A DNA stretch of 25,804 nucleotides from Perkinsus marinus ATCC 50983 (taxonomy: Eukaryota > Perkinsozoa > Perkinsida > Perkinsidae), in assembly GCF_000006405.1 (NCBI RefSeq), contig NW_003210583.1, forward strand, positions 91,311 through 117,114, read 5' to 3'. Of the stretch, positions 9,672-19,700 are shown piece by piece (positions within the stretch are counted from its first letter, which is position 1; every line of letters begins with the position of its first letter). The translations under genes and the position numbers were made by a program. The notes below the pieces were generated by a model. It saw nothing but the letters and a program-made list of their open reading frames with translations. It made no database searches and was not told the origin of the DNA.

Positions 9672-10150
9672 TATAGATGGGCAGAATTACGTTACGGATC
9701 GTTACGACTCACTTTTACGGTTACGATTCAAGCTCCGTACCGTGAAATTACGGCGCCGTAACGGGTCTTAGGGAGATGCAGAGGACAAAACGAAGATTGA
9801 TAACTCAAGTTGCCTAAATCTATTTCATGTGAATGCGCATGCGTAGACGAGGCCAGCCTGGCAGTTCCGGGCCAGCCTGGGAGTAAGACGGACGGAATTT
9901 GCTAAGGCGAGTGGTAAATTCGAAACCAAATGTAACTCTCTCAGCGGTTCGGTTGGATCCGAGCCACAAGAAATGAGTTTAACAATTATTTGAGCTATCA
10001 TGAAATGCAGTGCAACGAATGTTCCCGCCTCAATTCCAAAAAAGCAGTTCAGCACCAACCGTAAAGTCGTAAGGTCTTTCCGTAGCCGTAAACCGCTTAC
10101 GTTACGCACACCGTAACGTAAACCGTAAAAAACGTTACGCTGCCCATCCA
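9672..10150. mobile_element. non-autonomous DNA transposon with GTTACGG subterminal arrays, 479 bp
   Basis: Flanked by identical TAGTACACAG copies at 9662-9671 and 10151-10160. Ends are TATAGATGGGCAG and, reversed, TGGATGGGCAG. Both subterminal regions are packed with short repeats around TTACGG/CCGTAA (about 9687-9760 and 10058-10138) in both orientations, the usual form of transposase binding clusters. A direct repeat GGCCAGCCTGG occurs twice near 9850 and 9870. The 9-10 bp duplication points to a Mutator-like element; hAT would give 8 bp. The 120-aa open frame inside on the minus strand has no recognisable motif. Confidence 0.75.
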
Positions 10151-10160
10151 TAGTACACAG

Positions 10161-10584
10161 ACAGTGATACGAGCATGTTCCGCGCACACGATCTCAAGCA
10201 ATGGATACTCAATTTAATTGAAAGACGACGTCTACGTGTTGGTTCCATGTTGAACGTCGACAATACGTGGAGAAGTAACGTATTAATCGCCACATGATTT
10301 TGAGCATCCCCACTCCTCGTAATAATCCCACAACTATTCGATGGATGACGTACGGTAGAAAAACTCAACCTTGCGTGCTGAAGCCAGAAATGGTCGATTC
10401 CTCGACAGGTTGCAATCACTCAGTAGAGTTATCGCGACGATGGTGAATGCATGTGAAAATCATTCATAGCATAATGGCGTATTCAAGAGCCGCTGCCGCC
10501 GGCGTATCGTGAGCTCTGTGAGGAGGATCCCACTCCCATCGCCACTGAGGCCACTGGTATTTCGATGGTCGAACCTCTCGCCAT
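10161..10584. other. intergenic, convergent side of the phospholipase gene
   Basis: No gene called. A plus-strand stretch ending at 10599 (PLPPAYRELCEEDPTPIATE...) looks codon-like over about 40 residues, but its last bases overlap the phospholipase stop exon and I found no partner exons. Confidence 0.35.
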
Positions 10585-13500
10585 TCACCATGATAAGTAA
10601 CTAGGAAGAAGTTTCATCACTCCGTGAGGGTAGTTGATACTCTTCTCGGGTTGTTTGATTTTCCCCTTGAAAGTCCAAGGGTACTTGGGCTCCATAACGA
10701 ACCAGCCGAAATCGTATCTAACTTCCACACTGTCGAAAGGAGGTCCTTAGATTCATTGGTCGAACACGAAGGTCTCACTCATCGGGTAAACCTCGGTGAG
10801 AAGTTGGCGTGTGCCCAGCCCTCTTCTCGTACTCGTCCCATCGGAAGGGTTTCAGGGCAGGCCCGTACCTGATGTATGCGTGCACTTAGCGAGTCCGACT
10901 AGTGAACGTGTACATAGTCGGGCCAGCTTGAACAACACTACGCATGTGCTGATATCCCCAGGTGTAGTTGGTGGCCTTGGTATCATAACAACCGTTGGCT
11001 ATCTAACCACAGCTATAAGCCTATAATCGGCTGAACCGAATTGCCTCACTGGGTTGTCATCAGGTAAGTCTCCTCGAGCACAGAGAGCTAGCGTGGGGTC
11101 ATGCTTTGAGAGAGGATCGATCTCATACCGGTTACTCCGGATGAGCTCCGCTAAGTCCATCACCTGACTATCACCACTGCTGTCACCACTCCGAGTGGGT
11201 TGAAGACCTCTGATGTCACCGAGGCCAAGTGGCTGTCTCGTCGAAAGATTTCCCCTCTAGCTGCGAGGTCGTACGTGAACGATGGGTTGTGCGTTTTATT
11301 ATATCTACTTCATCGACTGTACCATGTTCTCATGACGAACGACCTACGCTTCGTCGTAACCAGCGGCGCGACGGACTTCAGGGAAATAAGGGGAATTATA
11401 CCTGGCTTGGAGTTTCTCTACGGCACTCAAGAAGCCGCATGGCTTTTCTTACGATGCCCAATAGCCCCAGCGTAGAGCCCTGGTGAGATCCTCCCCGACT
11501 GTGAGACCTATGGGACTCATCTCACAAGGTTGTCAGGGTTAGACTATGCACACCTGGGATCGACTCGATAACCCAAAGAAGATCGTCGTTCAGCGGTTGG
11601 CCAGGTGTGAACTTATTAAAGTCAATAACCATGTACCTTCATCGCATTCTTGGTGTCCACACTAGATGATAATAGTGAGCCTACTGGTTATTGTATGTAC
11701 CACTATTATGAGGTTTGTATAGCTCGAACCACGATGCTCCGTCGGTTGCCAAGTGATTGGCTATCCTTACTCCTGTATAAAGATCATCACTAGGAGTTCA
11801 ACGACGCTGTTACTTTGCCATGCTAGAAGGGCCTCAGGATTGATTTTCATGTGGGTGTCTTTGTCGAGGACCCACAGCGTTGTCTGTATCATGGCCAAAC
11901 CAGAACTCATCAGATAGAAATCATCCAGTGACATTTGGGAGCCCGCATAGGAAGAGAAACTCATGACCTGGTGAGACATTTCGCGCGCCACGATATTGAT
12001 TCTGTGGTGCACCTCGGCCTTGTTCTGTTCGAAATGCATATGGTAGTGCTTGTAAATTCTGTTCGTAGCGGCGTAACTACCGAGAAAGATTCTTGTATTT
12101 TTCGAATTAGTTTCCACGGAAGCAAACAGTCTAACCCCATAGCGGTTACATGAACAAGAATTTGAGGAAATCATATACTGTAGTCGGCACGCTTCGGATT
12201 TTATCTGCCGCTCACAGAAGCTCGTCACCAGGGGGAATGAATATAGAAAAACCATACAAACGACTGATTTCAAAATGAGAAATGTGACGTTATGAAGCGA
12301 TAACCATCTTGGGATCTCGCACAGAGTAATTGGGAGGTCTTCCCGCGAGCTGTGCTACGACGGTCTTACGTGAACCAAGCGGAGTGGCCGAGGCGGAGAT
12401 CAGTAAAATCTGGTGCGACCTTCACCAGAGCGGTGCACATTGAGTGACGGAATAGGCCTCTGAAGGCAATGCATGTCATTAACCGGCTACTAACTTGTGT
12501 ATCGATATTATCAATTCACAAAATAGTAGCCACAAGGAAATCATCGATACGATTGATTCCGCGATAATAGGGCAGATTTTGATCATTCGATAACGCCGTT
12601 GACTGAATGCCAATGTGGGGAGATATGCACATGGTCAACTACATGTGTTGGTGACATTAGAATCTTCTGGAAATTATTGTTGGTTTCGGGGAACTTTCAC
12701 CCGAATTCGTGCATAAACTCGTATAATTAGTGAGGAAACTCCTAGGAGAGGGAACGTATACTCCAATACTAATAAACGCCGATTCAAAAGGAACAGGAGG
12801 CTCACAAGGGATCGGGAGTGTTGTGAGTATTGGTATCATTAGCCTCGACCAGGACGTAACTGATCGATTGCTATACCGACAGAGGCACAGCCGTTGTGTG
12901 CATACACAATGTCAAGGAGATCCCCTATAGCGTTGAGGACCGTAGCGATCTGCCAAGGGTCGGCATTGTAGGTCTCATTGGTAATGCTATTCTCATCGAA
13001 ATATCTGAATATGCATTCTGGATTTGAGAATCTTCTGCGTGCGCGCGTCAAAGATTCGGGGTAGTCGCCGAACACGATACAATCCACAATTTTTTCGGAC
13101 GGAAATAACAACACTGGGAACGCCATGGTTATGCTCCTGAGGGCAAATTTCGGGCATAAATGATACTTAACCGTGCGAGATTTCGACGAGCGATTTGATG
13201 GCGTACTGTGCTACAGTACTTGACGAATTCTCAAAACTGTGGAAGTTCGAAATTGAGTGAAGAATATCTCACCGTTGTATTCCGGCTACTTCTCCTTTAT
13301 ACTGTTGCAGAACGAACTTGGCGGTTTTCCAATAATCATCGTAGACTGCAGTTACCAGAGTCAAGAATAAAAAAGTCGTCGCAACAAGGCGCACTCACCG
13401 TTATCATCTGTGGCCACTTGCCGTTCGAACCATACGTATTGGCTTCTCAAGAAGTCCACCACAACCTATGGAGATTCAGACTATTGCCTCCATCGGAATG

Positions 13501-16070
13501 CTACTGATCGATGCTTCGGTCGGTTACGTACCATATCTCTCGAAAACAGTCAGGAAGTGTCCTCACAGCAATTTAATGGCGCCAAGATCGCCATCAGAAA
13601 GGGGAGGAGGGTACACGCAAAAATGACGGGAGTTGCCTCAGGTTTTTATGGTATATGATCGTGATTCGACTACGATTGGAAACGACGTCTCGATAATTCT
13701 TGAAATCGTGCACGCTGAAAATTAGTTTAATGAAACGGCAATTCAGGCAATATCCCAGCAGCTGCTGCACTGGCAATGGTAGTGGAATGATGTAAAAAAC
13801 CATGCCCTGTGACTCACGTCGGGAAAGGGTTCATCAACTTTTCCGAGAAAATAATCTCGAAGATTGCGGAAGTTGTTGACGATATGTTCACCAGTGATGT
13901 AGCCCTCTAGGAATCTGAGACCACACGGGTCGACCGCTACGAGCACTGTATTGAGATGTACCCGGCAGCAAACGCCTGTTCATCCGCAGTATGTGAGGCG
14001 TTGGTATCTAATGGTATCAAACGATAGTGGAAGGGCAGTGTTGGAAGATTATACGTTCCTCAGCTGAGTTCGGGTAGAAGTGTATGGAAATCAACATTTT
14101 TTCCGAATTTTTCCCGAAACTTTCACCGCCTTGCCGTGGTGTACTAGAGGGTTACTTGTCCTTCAAAGTCTGCTCTAGTGTAGACTTTCCTCCTCATAAT
14201 ATGAAATCCGTATTGTCAACAACACACGTAATGACCATGTGCATGTTTTCCCACATTGTTTCTAAGGGACTCGCATTCTAGACTTTTCAATTTGATTCGT
14301 TGAGTTTAACTGAGTACTTATTCGTCACTATGGAGCATGACGTCGAGGTAAGCATCTAAGACTATGTACAGGAATCTCCGGAGAAGCATGCAGTACTATT
14401 GTTGAATGAAAACTAACTTACAGATTTCCAAAACCCCCCCATCCTCGAGAGAAGAGTGAGTCTTCAAAGTACCTACATAATGAGACTACAAGGAAAAAAG
14501 AAGAGTCATAGTCATGACCAGTAGGTATACATGATTTTCATATTCACATTTCGCATGACCCATTGTGTCACAGGGACATGTTGCAACAACAAAGCAGAGT
14601 AGAGGTTGTCAGATAGTTCTTTGTATGAGAAGTTTATTCAGTCGCATTAAGGCATAGTATGAAAGCGGTTCTTGTTAGCCTACTGTTGTATTATATGTTC
14701 GCTTTCCTTACCTACTGTTGTATTATATGTTCGCTTTCCTTACCTACTGTTGTATTATATGTTCGCTTTCCTTACCTACTGTTGTATTATATGTTCGCTT
14801 TCCTTACCTACTGTTGTATTATATGTTCGCTTTCCTTACCTACTGTTGTATTATATGTTCGCTTTCCTTACCTACTGTTGTATTATATGTTCGCTTTCCT
14901 TACCTACTGTTGTATTATATGTTCGCTTTCCTTACCTACTGCTGTATTATATGTTCGCTTTCCTTAGCCTCCCTCGCTCACTATACAAGTTTACACACGA
15001 CTAAGGGTACAGAAACCAACGAGAATTTCTCTAAATTTCCTTAGAATTCTTGTAGTTCACCACGTACATATCATCCCATACTGTCGTTGCCTACCCTTTA
15101 GCCGCAGCTGAGTCGTCCTCAACGCCCCTCTTGTAATGCACGCCGTTTGCAATATCACTGTTGTNNNNNNNNNNNNNNNNNNNNNNNNNNNNNNNNNNNN
15201 NNNNNNNNNNNNNNNNNNNNNNNNNNNNNNNNNNNNNNNNNNNNNNNNNNNNNNNNNNNNNNNNCGATAGTGGAAGGGCAGTGTTGGAAGAGTATACGTC
15301 CCTCAGCTGAGTTCGGGTAGAAGTGTATGGAAATCAACAAGATTTTTTTCTCGAAATCTTCCTAATATGAAATACGTGTTGTCAACAACACAAGTAATGA
15401 CCATGCGCATATTTTCCCACACCGTTTTTGAGGGACTCGCATTCTAGACCTATCAATTTGATTTGTTGAGTTCAACTGGGTACTTATTCGTCACTACGTC
15501 GAGCATGACGTCGAGGTAAGGATCGAAGACTATGTACAGGAATCTCCGAAAAAGGCCGCAGTACTGTTGTTGGAGGGAAACTGACTTACAGATTTCCAAA
15601 ACCCCCCATCCTCGCGAGAAGAGTGAGTCTTCGAAGTACCTACATAATGAGACTACAAGAAAAAAGGAAGGGTCATAGTTATGACCAGTAGGTATACATG
15701 ATTTTCATATTCACATTTCGCATGACTCATTGTGTCACAGGGACATGTTGCAACACCAAAGCATAGTAGAGGTTGTCAGATAGTTCTTTGTATGAGAAGT
15801 TGTATCCAGTGGTGTTAAGGCATCATCAAGGAGTCGGTTCTTCCTAGCATACTGTTGCATTATATGTTCGCTTTCCTCAGCCTCCCTCGCTTATTATACA
15901 AGTTTACACACGATTAAGGGTACAGAAACCAACGAGAATTTCCCTAAAATTCCTTACAATTTTTGTAGTTCACCACGTACATATCATCCCATACTGTCGT
16001 GGCCTACCCTTTAGCCGCAGCTGAGTCGTCCTCAACGCCCCTCTCGTAATGCACGCCGTTTGCAATATCA
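10585..16070 (-). CDS. phospholipase B-like (LAMA-type) hydrolase, 5' end unresolved
   Basis: Minus-strand gene, at least 18 exons. From the 5' side: 16008-16070 (copy at 15095-15157), 15590-15639 (copy at 14422-14472), 13962-14007, 13818-13914, 13399-13465, 13273-13345, 12861-13136, 12013-12130, 11814-11967, 11685-11772, 11554-11636, 11453-11498, 11348-11401, 11220-11304, 11037-11163, 10908-10998, 10779-10868, 10585-10729. Phases agree throughout and give at least 584 residues. Family landmarks in order: YFEDSLFSRGWGVLEIYTNA, DEQAFAAGFLEGYITGEHIV, DYWKTAKFVLQQYKGEVAGI, VLNAIGDLLDI, NGCASV (candidate N-terminal nucleophile Cys), RIYKHYHM, SFSSYAGSQMSLDDFYLMSS, HNSGTYNNQYMVIDFNKFTP, GYWASYNSPYFPEVRRAAGY, EIFRRDS, RYEIDPLSKHDP, CYDTKATNYT, PFRWDEY and GLPD. 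Family members are lysosomal or secreted, self-cleaving amide/ester hydrolases of the Ntn type. The signal-peptide exon should lie upstream, in 16071-16700; I could not fix it. Confidence 0.9.
11968..12012 (-). other. 45-nt in-frame stop-free intron carrying the GCGCGC motif
   Basis: Minus-strand intron GTGCAC...CACCAG. Removal joins FEQNKAE to VMSFSSYAG, the family's usual spacing. Retention would keep frame. Most of it is the motif seen at 2201 and 7481. Confidence 0.55.
12611..12770 (-). mobile_element. MITE family F1, phospholipase intron 12131-12860
   Basis: Reverse copy on the plus strand: CAATGTGGGGAGATATGCAC to GAACGTATACTCCAATACT, with TGGTCAACTACATGTGTTGG inside. It sits in a 730-nt intron whose remainder shows no coding sequence or other repeat. 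Confidence 0.85.
14036..14258 (+). mobile_element. MITE family F1 (left duplicated copy), with internal insertion
   Basis: From CAGTGTTGGAAGATTATACG to CATGTTTTCCCACATTG. It has about 70 extra bases in the middle that are absent from the sister copy at 15279-15424. Lies in a phospholipase intron. Confidence 0.8.
14680..14967 (+). repeat. minisatellite, nine 32-bp units
   Basis: Units begin at 14680, 14712, 14744, 14776, 14808, 14840, 14872, 14904 and 14936. Units 1-8 are identical; unit 9 differs at two bases (GCTGT and TTAG). The unit begins CTACTGTTGTATTATATG. Because 32 is not a multiple of three and the unit has no stop in any forward frame, all three forward frames stay open for 100 codons; these are not genes. 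Confidence 0.95.
14680..15083 (+). mobile_element. MITE family F1 whose left end has expanded into a minisatellite
   Basis: The left terminal part (TATATGTTCGCTTTCCTTA) is repeated nine times (14680-14967), followed by the single right part ending TCATCCCATACTG. The sister copy at 15850-15996 has one unit only. Confidence 0.75.
15165..15264. other. assembly gap, 100 N
   Basis: Exactly 100 N, a conventional placeholder of unknown true size. It is flanked on both sides by the same sequence in direct orientation. Confidence 0.99.
15279..15424 (+). mobile_element. MITE family F1 (right duplicated copy, first element)
   Basis: CAGTGTTGGAAGAGTATACG to GCATATTTTCCCACACCG. Internally deleted relative to the F1 pattern. 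Confidence 0.75.
15850..15996 (+). mobile_element. MITE family F1 (right duplicated copy, second element)
   Basis: TACTGTTGCATTATATGTTC to CATATCATCCCATACTG, a single unit where the left copy has nine. Lies in the phospholipase intron between its two most 5' recognised exons. Confidence 0.7.
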
Positions 16071-16739
16071 CTGTTGTTGGTTTTACCTGAGTAAAATGAT
16101 CGTAGTAGAAGACCGAATAAGAGGAGACGTACTAGAGAGGTACACAGATAAGGAATGGGTATCGAAGGGCTTTACTTCCTGAGATAAGCCAACATGTGAT
16201 AGTAGCAGGAGACAATGGGCGGGAAAGAGCAGTGATAGCATTTAAAAGTGTTAAAAACTGGAGGATTTCTTTGTGAACAGAGCATATACTGGAGTTTCAC
16301 CCGGTTTACGTGAAGTGGTGGAAAACATGATATTTGCGCGCTATGCAGTAGTCGTGAAACATGTTTTTCACTAGTGTTTTTCATATCACTGGGAAGAAAC
16401 TCCACTGTTACTCTCTGTGAGTTCGTTCATAGTATTTCTCGGCGACTACACCAGTTGAGCTCTCGAGACACATACCATTCGTAAGAGCGTAGTTTAAGTA
16501 TCCTGTAAAAAATACGATATCACTTTCGTGTGTCTTTACTTACTTTATTTATATCGTGTGTCGGAACCGTTATATACGATTTCACTACGAATGCGCAAAT
16601 GCTTCGCTCCGCTCTTGAGTGATTCCATTTTTCGCAATTTCGTCTGCGCAGTTTCTTCTTTCCCGTGAACGGCTAGAGCGGAATTCAAAACCATCGGTAT
16701 CGCGGTTGCGGGGAGTGCTTTAAAGTGTTTAGTTTTGTT
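16071..16739. other. divergent intergenic region, phospholipase (-) and TerC (+)
   Basis: Should hold both promoters and the phospholipase signal-peptide exon. A minus-strand stretch near 16085-16150 is hydrophobic (VRLLLFGLLLRSF) but its frame and phase do not join cleanly. Contains the MITE at 16291-16403. Confidence 0.5.
16291..16403. mobile_element. short inverted-repeat DNA transposon (MITE), GGAGTTTCACCC family, copy 2
   Basis: Left end GGAGTTTCACCC, right end GGGAAGAAACTCC, flanked by ACT on both sides (16288-16290, 16404-16406). Internal CACTAGTGTTTTTCATATCA is the reverse complement of the block in copy 1. Confidence 0.75.
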
Positions 16740-19700
16740 ATGGCCAGGCCAGTGGCAGCAACTGGTGGCCCTAGTGGGAACAGTGTAATACTACAACGCC
16801 CTGAAGGTATTGAGAAATAGTAATTCTCCTCCTCCTTGTTTGTAGGTGTTATGCTGGGTAGTGTTCGCATCCACGGTGGCGGCCTTGCTAGTTATTGATG
16901 CCTTTATCATCAATAGAGGTGGGGACTATGTATTCTTATCGCTGGCTGAGTTCATTTCAATGATTTTCTCGTTTTCTACTGTCGGACAGTGTGGGAAATT
17001 ATGCACATGGTCGACTACATGTGGTGGGGAAATTATGAAATTTTGAGAAATTCTTGTCGATTTCTGTACACTCTGAACTCCTATAATTAGTGAGAAAACC
17101 TCAAGCGAACAAATTTCTCAAATTCTCCTCTTATTAGATCGGATCGCTTAGTAGCATAGTGATTCCAACGTCTCCAACTTGCGATTATCAATTGGTGTGG
17201 TATCGGCTTTATAGGTTCTAAAATAGTAGAGGTCCCTCCCCGAAGAGCTATGCTGTATTGTATTATGTACTTGATCAGTGGCCTTCTCTTCAACGTTGTC
17301 GTCTATGTGCTATATGGCTACAATTCTGAGGTAGACGCCGTCGAATCGTTGGAGACACTCCTCTCTATTTAGGCGGCATTCGGGTGGTTCAACGGGTATG
17401 TTCTCGAGTACATGCTAAGCATGGACAACGTGTTTTTCTTCCAGGTGATAATTATATCGGTGTAGGGGGAATATATGCACATGGTCAACTACATGTGTTG
17501 GTGACAAAATGAAAATCCAGAGGAAGTTCGTATTGTTTTCAGGACACTTCTATTCGAATCCGCGTGAAATTTCTATAGTAAGTGTGGAAACTCTTGATCT
17601 CAGCTGAGGGAAGCGAACATATATTTCATCTCTGATTTACACTCTCTAGCATTCTTAGTAGTAGCAGACAGGTTGTTCCATAGACCTCCATTGAGTTTCG
17701 AGAGCGTTCCTAGGATCAAGTTTCACGCCTGTGAAAGCCTAGCATGGGACTGCCCCTTGAACACGCCGAGAGAATCGCCAAGTAAATGAATTGGAGTAGG
17801 TAGATTCCTTGTGATACGAGAGGCATTAGTATGTTCATGTGATAACAAGTAGTTGTACATGAAATTGCATCAATACGCCTTCAGAATAGTCGATTTGTGA
17901 CTATCATGCTGATGTTTAACACAAGGCCACAAGGGGACTTCTTAAAGGGGTTATGTGCTTAGTTGTGATTTCCAATTTCGGAATACATGTTCGCTTTCCT
18001 CAGCTGAGCTCGGGAGTTTTCTCACTCAGTATAGGAGTTTGTATACGAATTCGAGTAGAAGTGTACGAAACCGACAAGAATTTCTCAAAATTTCCTCATA
18101 GTTTTCATGTTGTCACCAACACATGTGGTTGACCATGTACATATTTTCTCACACTAGTGGTGACTATCAGAACTACTATCAGTGTGAAGGGACCTATTCA
18201 GCTCTGAGAGAAAATGCTCCCCAGAGTTTGCGAACAGTGGAGAAAATGTTCCTAATGTGATGATGGCATTTACATGGGAAACTGTTCGAAGAATGCGTTC
18301 CTAGTCCTACGTGGAAAATGAGTCTAGATGATTTCATTGGGTGTTGCCACGTTTTTTTTCACCAGGTGATTTTCAAATACTACCGCACACCGAAGTGCCA
18401 AGTAAACCGAGCCTTGTTCTATGGCATTGGTATGGCAGCTGCTCTAAGGTTACTATTCTTCTTCCTAGGTGTGCTAATTTATCTACCGTAACAATCGCAA
18501 ATTCTCTCTTCAGGTACTACTTTCTTCAAGCTCATCTCATTCACCCGTTATATATTCGGATTGGTAAGCTGCCATGGAAGCTCGCTTTACTGATACGATA
18601 AATCCCTGAACGACGGTCGTTGTACAGATTGATCGAAATCTGGGGACAGTTTTGATGACTAACTCGAATATTGTATCGTTTTCCTAATGACCATAGAGCG
18701 ATGGAGTTCTTTGAGCAGGTTCTCATATGGAGTGGGTATAAGACTGCTACGGACTCAGATGACCAGGAAGCGGGCGATCCAAACAATGCCTGTGCACAGT
18801 GTAATCTACTTGTCTCTATTTCGTTGGGAAATGCTGGGCAGGGAGCAAGTTTCTAAATTGAACAATTTGAATTAAATTGGTGGTGTTGTAATCTCGCTAG
18901 GAAGGAAATTCTCAAGGTTGAAAATGCCGAGTATTATTGTTGTCAGGTATAACTTCGAGACTTCGTCTGTTCAATGCATATTCCTCTGACGGAGCATTTG
19001 TCGTGAAAGTTCCTCGAGGAACGGTTGGACCACCGATAGGGTGTGATCAGTCGGAGCTAATTCATGGTAAGATGCGACCAGCGTTTATGTCACTTCGACA
19101 AAAGTATAGAGTTCCTCATCCTTTCCTAGTTTTCACTAACAACTGAATTTGGGATCTGTGAGGCCACAGCAGCAGAGTATAGTTATGACTATACTACGAC
19201 TGTCGGACTCAGGAGCGTTGCTGTGTCTTTATGATACGCACACAAGAGAACGGTTACTTATGTAGCTCTTCCACAAGTATCACTACTAGCATTCTATTGA
19301 TTTATATTTGTACACGATATACCTGATGGGAAAGTATATCGGCGTAATGCTACGGCGACGTCTGCCGGACGGAGCTCCTTAGTTGGTGTAGACATCACTA
19401 CATCAAACGCAAAGTGAACGCTGAAGACGACACGTCGCTCAGGGACGGAGTAACTCTATACACAGAAACGCACCCAGATATGAGAAAGGAGTGGTATAAT
19501 ATCCAACACCATGAGGAGGGAGATTAGGCTCTTTCCTATCAGCCAACAATTTACGAAGGTGTACTTAGTGCGCAACGTTTACAGCCATGGACAAGCGGCC
19601 GGTTGCCCGAAGCATCGTTGTCATGACCCGTATCAAGTACAGTAGAGTTCTCTGATCACTTTGACGAGTCCGTGGATCTTGTATGATGTAGAGCATACAC

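Larger units (their letters stand above)
14022..15164. repeat. duplicated segment, left copy (ends at the N gap)
   Basis: Collinear with 15265-16078 apart from two insertions and scattered substitutions. It carries the two phospholipase exons (15095-15157 and 14422-14472), two F1 copies and the 9-unit minisatellite. It stops exactly at the gap, at the point corresponding to 16077 in the other copy. Confidence 0.85.
15265..16078. repeat. duplicated segment, right copy (starts at the N gap)
   Basis: Starts at the base after the gap, at the point corresponding to 14022 in the left copy. It carries phospholipase exons 15590-15639 and 16008-16070, the former with the canonical GWGVLEI reading. 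Confidence 0.85.

Noticed and set aside
9825-10187. A 120-aa minus-strand ORF
   Set aside because: Inside the non-autonomous transposon, with no transposase or other recognisable motif; it runs across the element end.
10624-11486. Several plus-strand ORFs of 76-91 aa, first read as a gene
   Set aside because: They are antisense shadows of phospholipase exons at 10585-11498, whose minus-strand frames match family motifs in order with agreeing splice phases.
11767-12273. A 168-aa minus-strand ORF with an apparent signal peptide (MKSVVCMVFLYSFPLVTSF)
   Set aside because: Only 12013-12130 and 11814-11967 within it are exons of the phospholipase. The signal-like start is intronic, and the 3' end past 11814 reads into the next intron.
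12657-12930. ORFs on both strands near 12657-12930
   Set aside because: They lie over an F1 MITE copy and the adjoining intron.
12839-13126. Faint likeness of this minus-strand ORF to a nucleotide cyclase
   Set aside because: Spliced in context it is the phospholipase B-like segment before and around the candidate nucleophile Cys.
13594-13803. A 69-aa minus-strand ORF (QLLGYCLNCRFIKLIFSV...) as a phospholipase exon
   Set aside because: Joining 13818 directly to 13465 gives the family-like DEPFPDVVVDFLRSQY. The ORF falls in that intron.
14659-15044. Three overlapping ORFs rich in YYMFAFLTYCC-type repeats
   Set aside because: Produced by a 32-bp stop-free tandem repeat in an intron. They are not proteins.
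15155-15340. ORF across the N run
   Set aside because: Mostly unknown residues from the gap.
16919-16980. Extension of TerC exon 2 through DYVFLSLAEFISMIFSFST
   Set aside because: Frame and phase allow it, but the family runs directly from the first membrane segment (IINR) to the EVPPRRAM-like segment, which the shorter exon gives.
19067-19143. TerC exon continuing to HPFLVFTNN and a stop at 19141, implying a truncated gene
   Set aside because: Later exons at 20276-20822 supply the missing conserved TerC segments in frame from the donor at 19067.
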